Assembly: GCA_036297385.1 (NCBI GenBank)
Contig: JAXJLD010000117.1
Coordinates: forward strand, 1-64,000
Direction: 5' to 3'
Length of the DNA: 64,000 nt
From: Ventricola sp036297385
GTDB lineage: Bacteria; Bacillota; Clostridia; Christensenellales; Aristaeellaceae
The first letter of the stretch is position 1, and each line of letters opens with the position of its first letter. The notes under the pieces were generated by a model that was given only the letters and a program-made list of their open reading frames with translations, did not search any database and had not been told where the DNA came from. Of this stretch, positions 42,692 through 51,325 are shown piece by piece. The position numbers and the translations under genes are program-made.

Positions 42692-43270
42692 GTGATCTCT
42701 CTGAAATGCCCACTGATTCTGGCTTCCGGTTCGCCGCGGCGCAAAGAACTCTTGGATACCATGGGGCTTGCATATCGTGTGGATGTCTCAGAAGCAGACG
42801 AATCATTTGATGGCAAGCCGGAGGATGCTGTGCTCGAGCTTTCTCGACGCAAAGCAGAGGCTGTGGCTGGACGAAACCCAGATTCTATTATTTTAGCAGC
42901 AGATACGCTGGTGTACTGCGGAAGGGTGCTGGGGAAGCCTGAGAATGAGCAGGCCGCTGTGCAGATGCTTGGTATGCTGGCGGGAAACTGGCACAGTGTT
43001 TACACGGGCGTGACGCTTCTGGATACGCGCAGCGGACGCACGGTTAGCCGTGCCGAGGTCACGCGCGTACATATGATTGCCCTAGAGCGCGCGGAAATCG
43101 AAGCATATGTGGCTACGGGCGAGCCGCTTGATAAGGCGGGGGCTTACGGCATTCAGGGACGCGGCGGTATGTTTATCGACCGGATTGAGGGTTCGTATTC
43201 CAATGTCGTGGGCTTGCCGATGACGCTTGTACGCAGTATGCTGCTGGAATGGAACGAGGCGTATCGCTGA
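42692..43270 (+). CDS. maf: Maf-family nucleoside triphosphate pyrophosphatase
   Basis: A 192-residue Maf protein that hydrolyses dTTP/UTP or modified nucleotides and is linked to septum inhibition in Bacillus. Motifs: ILASGSPRRKELL at the start, ILAADTLVYCGRVLGKP, and the GAYGIQGRGGMFIDRIEGSYSNVVGLP block. I start at GTG 42692, eight bases after GGAGG; the ATG at 42665 has no ribosome site and lies at the predicted transcription start. It heads the mreBCD operon, as in B. subtilis. Confidence 0.93.
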   Translation: MISLKCPLILASGSPRRKELLDTMGLAYRVDVSEADESFDGKPEDAVLELSRRKAEAVAGRNPDSIILAADTLVYCGRVLGKPENEQAAVQMLGMLAGNWHSVYTGVTLLDTRSGRTVSRAEVTRVHMIALERAEIEAYVATGEPLDKAGAYGIQGRGGMFIDRIEGSYSNVVGLPMTLVRSMLLEWNEAYR

Positions 43271-43301
43271 TGAATGGAATAGATTGAGGGGTTTTCAAAA
43301 T

Positions 43302-44330
43302 ATGGCATTGTTTCAGCTTATGACGCCGGATATTGCAGTTGACGTAGGCACCAACAACACGCGCGTGTATGTGAAGGATAAGGGAATTGTCGTCAACGAG
43401 CCGTCCGTCGTCATCGTTCGGGCCGATCAGCCCAAGAATATTATCGCCGTTGGCGACAGTGCAGAGGAACTGATTGGACGGTCGGCGGGCAATGTGCGCA
43501 TTGTCCATCCGCTGCGCGACGGCGTTATCGTGGATTACGAAATGGCGCAGGTCATGATCCACTATTTTGTGAGCAAGGCGATTGGAACGCGCAGCTTCGT
43601 TCGCCCACGGATGGTGGTCACATTGCCTGGCGAAGTCAGCAAAGTGGAACGGCGCGCAGTCATTAACGCGATGGAGCGCATCGGCGCACGGCAGATTTTT
43701 GTCGTGGAGCAGGCGTTTGCAGCAGCGCTTGGTACGGGTTTGCCGGTGTATGATCCGCAGGGCAGTTTTGTTGTGGATATTGGCGGAGGTACAACAGAGG
43801 TAGCGCTGGTATCGATGGGCGGTATTGTGCTGTCCCACTCTGTTCGGGTGGCTGGTAACCGGATCGATGAAGCAATTTCCGGTTATCTCAAAAAACAGCA
43901 CGCGATTTTGGTGACAGACCGAGTCGCAGAACGCATCAAGTTTGACTTGGTGGATGTTCGCGAGAATGCCAATCTGGAGCAGATGGCTGTTGTTCGTGGC
44001 CGCGATATTGCAACAGGTATGCCGCTGACGGTGGATGTCAATATGGCGAAGGTCAGCGAAGCCATTCGCGAGCCTCTTGAAGAAATTCTGGCTGCCATCA
44101 AATGGGTGCTGGGCCGAATCCCGCCGGAATTTGCGGTAGATATCCTGCAAAACGGTATTTTCCTGACCGGCGGCTCTGCGGCACTCCCCAATCTGGACGC
44201 CATGATTGCTACAGAATTTGGCGTTCCTGTTTCCGTCGCTAGAGATGCGGGCGAGTGTACCACACTGGGCGCTGGCTATATGGCGGATCATTTTGATATG
44301 CTTGGCGCTACCGGAAAAGAAAACGGTTGA
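43302..44330 (+). CDS. mreB: Rod shape-determining protein MreB
   Basis: A 342-residue bacterial actin that organises the lateral wall-synthesis machinery on the inner membrane face. Actin-fold motifs: DIAVDVGTNNTRVYVKDKG (phosphate 1), VEQAFAAALG, VVDIGGGTTEVALVSMGG (phosphate 2) and LTGGSAALPNLDAMIA (adenosine). ATG 43302 follows TGAGGGG; the open frame upstream overlaps maf. It is directly upstream of mreC. Confidence 0.96.
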   Translation: MALFQLMTPDIAVDVGTNNTRVYVKDKGIVVNEPSVVIVRADQPKNIIAVGDSAEELIGRSAGNVRIVHPLRDGVIVDYEMAQVMIHYFVSKAIGTRSFVRPRMVVTLPGEVSKVERRAVINAMERIGARQIFVVEQAFAAALGTGLPVYDPQGSFVVDIGGGTTEVALVSMGGIVLSHSVRVAGNRIDEAISGYLKKQHAILVTDRVAERIKFDLVDVRENANLEQMAVVRGRDIATGMPLTVDVNMAKVSEAIREPLEEILAAIKWVLGRIPPEFAVDILQNGIFLTGGSAALPNLDAMIATEFGVPVSVARDAGECTTLGAGYMADHFDMLGATGKENG

Positions 44331-44356
44331 CTTCCCTTTAAAGGAATGACAGATTC

Positions 44357-45520
44357 ATGAAAAAGAAACATCCTTTCCTATATGTAGTTCTGCGCAGAGC
44401 CCTTGTGGTGGTTTTGCTTTTGATGATGGTGCTCACTGCCTATCATCAGTCTTCCGGACAGCTTGTGTCGCCGGAGGGTATGCTCAATAAAATCATCACG
44501 CCCATACAGAGTGCTGTATCTAAGGCGCAGCATATGTTTTCGGAATATCTGTATCGTGTGAAGCTGCGCAGCAATATCGAATACGAGTACAATCAGCTCA
44601 AGGCACAAAATGATGAGCTGATTCTCAGAAGTATTCTGTATGAAGAGCTGGAAGAGGAGAATAACCAGCTCCGTGCTCTGTTGGGCGAATATGAATCTCG
44701 TGCAGAAATGAACCCCGTTCTGGCCCGCGTGATCGCCAGCGAATCGGGCAACTATTTCTCCACCTTTACCATCAACAAGGGCAAGCGCGATGGCATCGAC
44801 GAGCAGATGGCTGTGATTACGTCGGAGGGTCTCGTCGGCTATGTGTATGAAGTGTTTGACTCCACAGCGAAGGTCATCACGATCATCGACGATCAAGCCA
44901 GCCTTGCGGCACTGATTGAGAGCAGCCGTGACCAGGGCGCCATTAAGGGCACGCTGGGCAGTACGGGCGAGCCGCTTTGTCGGATGTATTATCTGTCTGC
45001 GGACAGCGTACCGCGCCCGGGTGATCGCGTCATTACTTCCGGTGTCGGCGTATCCTTCCCCAAGGGTTTGCTGATCGGTTATGTCCGCGAAAGCACGCGT
45101 GCCATTGAGGACAACAAACACTACATTGTGGTTGAGCCTGCCGCAGATTTTGAGCACATTGAGAACGTGCTGGTGTTGCGCTACTATGCCGATGTGGAAG
45201 AAATGCCGGAGAATTACGATAATACGGAGATCATCATTGCCCCGGTTGCGACGGCTAGACCGCAGGCTGTCGTGGAAGAGGATAAGCTGACTGCCTCTAC
45301 GCCGGTACCGCTGCCGGATGCGCCGGGCCGCGTGACGCCGACGCCTGCGCCGGAAGAGGTCGATTTCGTGCTGGACGATGAGGCTCTGGGTGATTTGTCG
45401 GATCGATTTGTTCAGACAACGCCTTCTCCCACGCCTTCGCCGACCGATCTGCCCATCGTAGATCCGGCCGATGGTGCAGAGATAGCGGATGAGGATGAGT
45501 TCCCGAAAGAGCTGCAATGA
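44357..45520 (+). CDS. mreC: Rod shape-determining protein MreC
   Basis: A 387-residue bitopic membrane protein linking MreB to PBP2. There is one N-terminal membrane helix (about 10-26), a coiled coil (about 60-112, YEYNQLKAQNDELILRSILYEELEEENNQLRALL) and two beta-barrel subdomains (about 115-275). It then has a long C-terminal tail of about 100 residues that is Pro/Thr- and acid-rich (for example TTPSPTPSPTDLP), longer than in Bacillus and outside the folded MreC core. AAAGGAAT provides the ribosome site. Confidence 0.94.
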   Translation: MKKKHPFLYVVLRRALVVVLLLMMVLTAYHQSSGQLVSPEGMLNKIITPIQSAVSKAQHMFSEYLYRVKLRSNIEYEYNQLKAQNDELILRSILYEELEEENNQLRALLGEYESRAEMNPVLARVIASESGNYFSTFTINKGKRDGIDEQMAVITSEGLVGYVYEVFDSTAKVITIIDDQASLAALIESSRDQGAIKGTLGSTGEPLCRMYYLSADSVPRPGDRVITSGVGVSFPKGLLIGYVRESTRAIEDNKHYIVVEPAADFEHIENVLVLRYYADVEEMPENYDNTEIIIAPVATARPQAVVEEDKLTASTPVPLPDAPGRVTPTPAPEEVDFVLDDEALGDLSDRFVQTTPSPTPSPTDLPIVDPADGAEIADEDEFPKELQ

Positions 45521-45566
45521 GGCGGCTTTCAAGCGCGCAATCGGATGACAACGAGGTGAAAGGAAT

Positions 45567-46121
45567 ATGTCCCGATTACTCAAGATGTTTGTACTGGCTA
45601 TCGCCGCCTGCGTGTGCCAGACAAACCTTTCTCAGTACATTCGCATTGCCGGCGTTGTGCCGGATATGCTGATCATCTTTCTGGTGGTGCTGACGTCATA
45701 CACGGGCGCGTACGGTGGATTTTGCGCAGGTGCGTTCCTCGCCATGCTCTACGATGCGAGCGTCGGCTATGTGCTGGCCATCAATCTGGTGGCGTATACG
45801 TTCATTGGCTGGGCTTCCGGTATGCTTCGCGGTGTGCTGAATACCAAGCTGCGAAAGCTGAAACACAAAAGCGTTCTGGTCATGATGCTGATCTGCTTCT
45901 TCTTGACGCTGATGCGAGAAGTGCTCTATATCGGCTATCTGTTCCTCATTGGCTCCGAGCAGGGGCTGATGACGTGGGTACGGGCGATGCTGTGCAGCGG
46001 ATACAGCGCACTGCTGATCTGGCCGTGCTCGTATCTGGTTGCGCGATTCATGCGCTGGCAACCGAACGTGCGCAGCAGGGGCGGAGACCTGAATGAAGAA
46101 TCCGACGGCACAGAGATCTGA
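45567..46121 (+). CDS. mreD: Rod shape-determining protein MreD
   Basis: A 184-residue integral membrane protein with five or six hydrophobic segments (for example IAGVVPDMLIIFLVVLTSYTGAYGGFCAGAFLAMLYD). It follows mreC, and together with MreB, MreC, PBP2 and RodA forms the elongation complex. A charged C-terminal tail ends SDGTEI. The start follows GAGGTGAAAGGA. Confidence 0.92.
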   Translation: MSRLLKMFVLAIAACVCQTNLSQYIRIAGVVPDMLIIFLVVLTSYTGAYGGFCAGAFLAMLYDASVGYVLAINLVAYTFIGWASGMLRGVLNTKLRKLKHKSVLVMMLICFFLTLMREVLYIGYLFLIGSEQGLMTWVRAMLCSGYSALLIWPCSYLVARFMRWQPNVRSRGGDLNEESDGTEI

Positions 46122-46152
46122 CGGCTAAAGAAAATCGGAGGTTTCGTATTTC

Positions 46153-48693
46153 GTGAAGACGTATCTGAACCGCTATCGGTTTGTGGCGCTTGTCATCGCG
46201 CTGCTTTTCGGCGTGCTGGTGATGCAGCTGTTCAATCTTCAGGTGGTCGATTATGAGGAAAATCTGGAGAAGGCGGAGAGCAAAAAAACCAAGGTGATCA
46301 CGAGTCAAGGTTCTCGCGGTACCATCATGGATGTCAACTCCATGACGCTTGCCTACGATAAGCAGATTTACAACGTGCAGTTTTACCGTGATCCCAACTT
46401 TGTCTCATCAGCCAAGGATGAGGAAGGCAAAACCATTTCATCCAACCAGGTATATACCAATTCCATTATCGATGTGATTGATATCGTGGAGCGCAACGGT
46501 GGTACGATGAATACGTCTTTCTCTCTCTTACAGGATGAGATGACGGGTATGTGGGTCTTTGCATGGAACAACAATGACTACACGGCTTCTCAGCAGGCAG
46601 CAAGAGAGAAGATGTGGCGAAGCAACTTCTTCGTACAGAACGTGGAACAGCAGGAGTTGTTCGGCAGGCTCTGCACCAAGTATAAGATTCCGGAGGATCT
46701 GCCGACAGAGAAGAAGATTCAAGTGCTGGGCGTATGGGAAACCATGCAGAATAATGCGTTTCTTTCGCAGCCCATCACCATCGCTTCCAATGTAAGCTGG
46801 GAAACGGTCATCGAGATTGAGGCCAAGGCGCTTTCGCTGGAAGGCGTGACGGTTTCCGTAAGCAGCCAGCGCGTGTATCCCAACGGCACGATGGCCTGCC
46901 ATGTGATCGGCTACATCGGCAAGATTCAGAATTACGATACCTATTATGCCAGCTATAAGGACAAGGGCTATGCGCTGTCGGATCTGATTGGTTTGGACGG
47001 CGTAGAGAAAACCATGGAGGACTGGCTGACGCCCTGCACGACGCAGCGCGTGGGCAAGCGCGTGGTAGAGATCGACCGATTCGGCGCGATCAGCCGCACA
47101 CTTTCAACCACAGAAGCCACAGATGGCAATAATATCAAGCTGACCATCGACTCCAACTTGCAGCGCGTGACGGAGGAAGCACTCAAAAACAACATCGAGT
47201 ACATCCGAAATGAGCAGGAGAAAAAGCTCAAAGAAGATAGTTGGCTTGATGCGAACAAAAACGAGCTTCAGGGTACTTCGCGCGATTTTGACTCTAGTCC
47301 CATTCAGCTTGCAGAAAAGGGTGCAGTGGTCGTCATTGACATGGAGGGCCGCGTGCTGTCGCTGGCAAGCTATCCGCCATATGACCCCAATGCGTTCATC
47401 GTCGGCGGCGAAGCGGCTGCCAATGTTCTGCTGGATTCCCGCAACCCGTTGGTGAACTACGCCATTGGTTCACGCGATACGCCGGGCTCCATTTTTAAGC
47501 TGGTGACGGCAACGGCTGGCCTGCTGACAGGACAGCTCACGATGACAGAGGCGATTGATGACGAGGGCGTATTTGATAAATACGACAAGACCAATCCGCC
47601 ACGCTGCTGGCTGAATCAAAAGCTGCTTCATAAGCATGCCAACCAAACGGTAAAGGAAGGCATCTCGCACTCCTGCAACTATTTCTTCTATACTGTCGGC
47701 TCAAGGCTTTACGAAAATACGGACGATCAGCTCTATAAGACGGCTGCCCTGTACGGCCTGACAACCAAGACAGGCATTGACTTGCCCGGCGAGCTTCAGG
47801 GCTATGTAGCCAGCCAGACGACGCTGTATGACAAGAACAAGGCGATCAGTGCTTCTCAGCAGGCAACATGGCGTCCTTCGATCGTGTTCAATCAGATTAA
47901 ACAGCATCTGATTACCATCGGCGAAGAATTCAACATGACTTTTGAAGAAGCAAAGCTGGAAAAATGCGTCAAGCGCCTCATGGATATGGCGGTGGATTAC
48001 AACCAGAATGACTGGCTGCCGGAAATCCGTACCATTTTGATGGAAGAGCTGGATATGCCCCGCGAGCTGGTTTACCTCCAGCGCGTGGCAGGCGATATCT
48101 TTATCAAGCTGAACGAAATCAAATGGGGCGGTTCGGAGGCGATCATGGCCGCGGTCGGTCAGTCGATCACCTCCGTCACGCCGGTTGCATTGGCGCGCTA
48201 TGTGGCTGCGGTGGCAAACGGCGGCTATGTGTACGATCTGCGCCTGATTGATTCTATCATCTCTCCGGAGGGCGAAGTGCTCAGCCAGAGCACGCCGATT
48301 CTCGCCTCTCAAATTGAGGGGGACAATGTTGAAGAATATCTCGCCTATATCCGCGAGGGCATGGGCGGCGTTACGGAAGGCGACGGTACGGCGGCACGCT
48401 TCTTTAACGGCGACATCTATAAGACTGTTCGCGATAACATTGCCGCTAAAACGGGTACGGCAGAAAAGACCAAGATTGACTTGGAGAACAACGCGTGGAT
48501 GATCGCCTTTGCTCCGTACAATGCGAGCGACCCCAGTGTGAAGCCGGAAATCGCTATCTGCGTGTACATCCCGCATGGATACAGCGGCTCCTATTGCTCG
48601 ATGACGATTCGTGATATCGTTCAGTATCACATGGAACACAGGCTGCTGGACAACGAGGACTTCATGGCGCCGTCCAATTCTTTGGCATACTGA
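46153..48693 (+). CDS. mrdA: Penicillin-binding protein 2 (elongation transpeptidase) with large insert
   Basis: An 846-residue class B PBP that cross-links peptidoglycan during elongation. There is one N-terminal membrane helix (about 8-28), a dimerisation domain (from about 45), and a transpeptidase domain with active-site TPGSIFKL (SxxK, about residue 446), SHSCNYF (SxN) and AKTGTAEKT (KTG). Between IDLPGE (about 543) and VGQSITSVTP (about 667) lie some 120 residues where typical PBP2 proteins have 30-40. The extra part is helical and charged (for example NMTFEEAKLEKCVKRLMDMA). Start GTG 46153 with GGAGG upstream. Confidence 0.93.
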   Translation: MKTYLNRYRFVALVIALLFGVLVMQLFNLQVVDYEENLEKAESKKTKVITSQGSRGTIMDVNSMTLAYDKQIYNVQFYRDPNFVSSAKDEEGKTISSNQVYTNSIIDVIDIVERNGGTMNTSFSLLQDEMTGMWVFAWNNNDYTASQQAAREKMWRSNFFVQNVEQQELFGRLCTKYKIPEDLPTEKKIQVLGVWETMQNNAFLSQPITIASNVSWETVIEIEAKALSLEGVTVSVSSQRVYPNGTMACHVIGYIGKIQNYDTYYASYKDKGYALSDLIGLDGVEKTMEDWLTPCTTQRVGKRVVEIDRFGAISRTLSTTEATDGNNIKLTIDSNLQRVTEEALKNNIEYIRNEQEKKLKEDSWLDANKNELQGTSRDFDSSPIQLAEKGAVVVIDMEGRVLSLASYPPYDPNAFIVGGEAAANVLLDSRNPLVNYAIGSRDTPGSIFKLVTATAGLLTGQLTMTEAIDDEGVFDKYDKTNPPRCWLNQKLLHKHANQTVKEGISHSCNYFFYTVGSRLYENTDDQLYKTAALYGLTTKTGIDLPGELQGYVASQTTLYDKNKAISASQQATWRPSIVFNQIKQHLITIGEEFNMTFEEAKLEKCVKRLMDMAVDYNQNDWLPEIRTILMEELDMPRELVYLQRVAGDIFIKLNEIKWGGSEAIMAAVGQSITSVTPVALARYVAAVANGGYVYDLRLIDSIISPEGEVLSQSTPILASQIEGDNVEEYLAYIREGMGGVTEGDGTAARFFNGDIYKTVRDNIAAKTGTAEKTKIDLENNAWMIAFAPYNASDPSVKPEIAICVYIPHGYSGSYCSMTIRDIVQYHMEHRLLDNEDFMAPSNSLAY

Positions 48694-48720
48694 CAGCCTG
48701 AACGGAGAGGATAACACACG

Positions 48721-49431
48721 ATGGGTAAAATTTGGGCTGTCTGCTCCGGCAGCGGCGGCGTTGGCAAATCCATGATTGCGCTGTCGCTGGCTGTCGGAGC
48801 GGCCAAATCCGGTAAGCAGGCAATCCTGCTGGATGCATCTGGAACGGCGCGCGCTTGCGATTTAATCCTTGGGCTTGAAAGCATGGTGGCGCTGGATATG
48901 CTGGATGTCATCCGCAATCAGGTGAGCATGGAGGCCGCGTTATATGAGGTGCCGCAGTATCCACGCCTGCGCTTTGCCTGCGCATCGCTATACGACGATG
49001 TAGCCGTTTCGGAGATCTCCGGCGTACTGCTGGCGCTTCATTCACTGTGTGATGTGCTGGTGATCGATCTGCCCACAGGGCAAGCTGATCTGGGGCGCGG
49101 TGTTCTGCGGCGCGGAGATGAGCGGCTGCTTGTAACCCGGCCGGACGATGCGTCGATCCGGTCGGCAGAGCGCCTGATGATGCGCTGTGCTGGCAGCCCT
49201 GCCTCCGACAATCTGGTTATCAATCGCATGAAAATGAACAGGCTTGACAAGAAAGCACAGCATCCGCAGTCTGTTGTAGAAAATCTGCTGGATCGGGCGG
49301 CGGTTGCCTGCATCCCTGAGGATCCGAGCATCCCCGCCAGCGAGCGGCGCGGCAAAGCAGCCATTGAGTGCGACGGCCCTGCATGGACAGCTCTGAGCAA
49401 GTTGACTCAGACGCTGCTGGGTGATGCGTAA
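48721..49431 (+). CDS. minD: MinD/ParA-like ATPase lacking the signature lysine
   Basis: A 236-residue deviant-Walker ATPase in the position minD has in the Bacillus mre-min-spoIVF cluster. The P-loop is SGSGGVGKS (9-17): the second lysine, K16, is present, but residue 11, the signature lysine of MinD (K11 in E. coli), is serine. VLVIDLPTGQADLG is the switch-II/Walker B region. It ends …TQTLLGDA without the amphipathic membrane-targeting helix, and there is no minC or minE beside it. It is therefore MinD-like, and septum-site function is doubtful. Confidence 0.8.
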   Translation: MGKIWAVCSGSGGVGKSMIALSLAVGAAKSGKQAILLDASGTARACDLILGLESMVALDMLDVIRNQVSMEAALYEVPQYPRLRFACASLYDDVAVSEISGVLLALHSLCDVLVIDLPTGQADLGRGVLRRGDERLLVTRPDDASIRSAERLMMRCAGSPASDNLVINRMKMNRLDKKAQHPQSVVENLLDRAAVACIPEDPSIPASERRGKAAIECDGPAWTALSKLTQTLLGDA

Positions 49432-49448
49432 CGAAACGAGGAGTGAGT

Positions 49449-50621
49449 ATGCGCAATTCGGACAACAGTCGGCTTTCCAAGCCGCATTTTGACTGGCCGC
49501 TTCTGGTCGCCAGCTATCTGCTGGCACTTTACGGCGTTCTGGCGATCACCATCGCCAACTTTAACCCTAATCTGGGCGCAGACCGTTCGCTTCAGCAGCT
49601 GGTCATGGACGCGAATAACGGCAGGCTTCAGCTCATGTGGGTTGTGGTCAGCATGGTGGCCGTCTCGTTGATGATGACGATCAAGTATGATATCATCGGC
49701 CGTCTCTGGCCAGTGATTTACTTTGTCGATATCGTTCTGCTTGGATTGGTTCTGACTACCTCTAAGATCAACGGCGTGGCGGGCTGGTTTCAGTTTCTTG
49801 ACCGCACCTTCCAGCCGTCGGAGCTGGCCAAGCTGGCGCTGATTATCACGCTTTCCAAGGCGCTGACACGCTATCCAGACAGGCCGATTCCCAATTTTCG
49901 CTATTTTGTCTATATTTGTCTGCACTTCGGCATTCCTGCGCTGTTAATTGCTGCACAGCCTGACATCGGCACGCTGATGGTTTTTTGTGTCATCTTCGTC
50001 GCGCTGCTGTTCCTGTCTGGCTTTGAACTGCGTTGGATGTTCCTGATGGGCGGACTGGCCATTGCTGCGGTCACGCCGGTTATCTTCTATCTGGCCTCGA
50101 CCAACAACTTCCGCTGGCTGCGCCTAGTGGCCTTTATCAACCCGGAGTCCGATCCTACCGGCAGCAGTTATCAGATCATCAATTCCAAGGTGACCATTGG
50201 TTCGGGCGGACTATACGGAAAAGGCGCATGGGCAAAAGGCACGCTAACACACCTGAACTATGTGCCGGAGAACCATACGGACTTTATCTTCTCCGTTGTG
50301 GGCGAAACACTGGGCTTTGTTGGTTCGCTCGTTCTGCTGGGACTGTATGCCTTCGTCATTTTCCGTATGCTGCTGCTGGCCTATCACACGAAGGATCGTT
50401 TCGGCCAGCTCATCATCATCGGCGTGATGGCGATGCTGCTCTTCCACGTCTATGAGAACATTGGTATGTGCATCGGTGTTATGCCCATTACCGGCATCCC
50501 GCTTCCCTTTATTAGCTATGGCGGCACCAACCTTGTGGTAAACATGGCCGGTATCGGCTTGGTGCTGAACGTGACGGCTTACAAGAGCTCGATTAACTTG
50601 CACGAGAATCAACGATCGTAG
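49449..50621 (+). CDS. rodA: RodA (SEDS peptidoglycan glycosyltransferase)
   Basis: A 390-residue polytopic SEDS-family protein with about ten hydrophobic segments. It polymerises glycan strands as partner of PBP2, whose gene lies two positions upstream. Family markers are FLDRTFQPSELAKLALI, the LIAAQPDIGT motif with the essential Asp, GKGAWAKGTLTHLNYVPENHTDFIFSVVGE, and PFISYGGTNLV. ATG 49449 has GAGGAG six bases upstream; the GTG at 49443 is too close to it. Confidence 0.94.
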   Translation: MRNSDNSRLSKPHFDWPLLVASYLLALYGVLAITIANFNPNLGADRSLQQLVMDANNGRLQLMWVVVSMVAVSLMMTIKYDIIGRLWPVIYFVDIVLLGLVLTTSKINGVAGWFQFLDRTFQPSELAKLALIITLSKALTRYPDRPIPNFRYFVYICLHFGIPALLIAAQPDIGTLMVFCVIFVALLFLSGFELRWMFLMGGLAIAAVTPVIFYLASTNNFRWLRLVAFINPESDPTGSSYQIINSKVTIGSGGLYGKGAWAKGTLTHLNYVPENHTDFIFSVVGETLGFVGSLVLLGLYAFVIFRMLLLAYHTKDRFGQLIIIGVMAMLLFHVYENIGMCIGVMPITGIPLPFISYGGTNLVVNMAGIGLVLNVTAYKSSINLHENQRS

Positions 50622-50685
50622 CGGTGTTCTACGCATACAGCCCTATGCATAGTCTTGAGCAGACAAGGCGAAGGGGGAAGAGCGT

Positions 50686-51324
50686 ATGAATCAGTCAAGT
50701 AATCACACGGTGGTTACGCAGATGACAACCAGAGAGCGCAGGGCATGGAAGCCCGAAAGCGGGACAAAAAAACTTGTCAAAAAACGGCTGCTAAGAAATA
50801 CGACGGTCTTTGCAGCCGTTTCCTTATGTCTCGGCATAGGTGCGCTGATGGCGTATCAAAAGCCACAGGAGGCACAATCCGTCATGAACCATGTGACGGC
50901 AGGCTTTGAGTATGATGATACATTGGGGCGGCTCCAGTTTGTCAGCCATATCTTACCGGAGAGCGCGATGGTGTTCCTTCAAGGCGGGGAGGCGGAAGAG
51001 ACGCTCTTTGTACCAACCAGTGCGCAGGTATCACATCGATGGACGGAAGAAGAGCCATGGCTGGAATATGACTGTATTGGAGATGTGCGCGCGTGTCAGG
51101 ATGGCGAAATCATGACGGTTGTGAAAAATCGTCAGAACGCCTATACGGTGCGTGTGCTGCATGAAAATGGCTGCGAATCCATTTACAGTGGCCTGCGCGA
51201 CGTGCATATCCGCGAGCAGGATACTGTTCAGGCAGGTCAGCAGCTCGGCACTGCGGCAGGAACAGCAGCCTTTGAGTGGCGCAAAGACGGGCTGTCCGTG
51301 ATGCCAGTCTTTGCTGAAATTTGA
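50686..51324 (+). CDS. spoIVFA: SpoIVFA-like protein with degenerate LytM domain
   Basis: A 212-residue bitopic membrane protein: a basic cytoplasmic N terminus, one membrane helix (about 37-57, NTTVFAAVSLCLGIGALMAY), then a LytM/M23-like domain in the last 80 residues (VRVLHENGCESIYSGLRDVHIREQDTVQAGQQLGTAAG). The histidine and aspartate zinc ligands of active M23 peptidases are absent, as expected for SpoIVFA, which holds and inhibits the protease SpoIVFB in the forespore membrane. The following gene is spoIVFB, one base after the stop. Identification rests on both domain layout and synteny. Confidence 0.85.
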   Translation: MNQSSNHTVVTQMTTRERRAWKPESGTKKLVKKRLLRNTTVFAAVSLCLGIGALMAYQKPQEAQSVMNHVTAGFEYDDTLGRLQFVSHILPESAMVFLQGGEAEETLFVPTSAQVSHRWTEEEPWLEYDCIGDVRACQDGEIMTVVKNRQNAYTVRVLHENGCESIYSGLRDVHIREQDTVQAGQQLGTAAGTAAFEWRKDGLSVMPVFAEI

Positions 51325-51325
51325 T

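Noticed and set aside
46048..48717. Minus-strand frames opposite PBP2
   Set aside because: They lie fully within the PBP2 gene, lack ribosome sites and carry no domain motifs.
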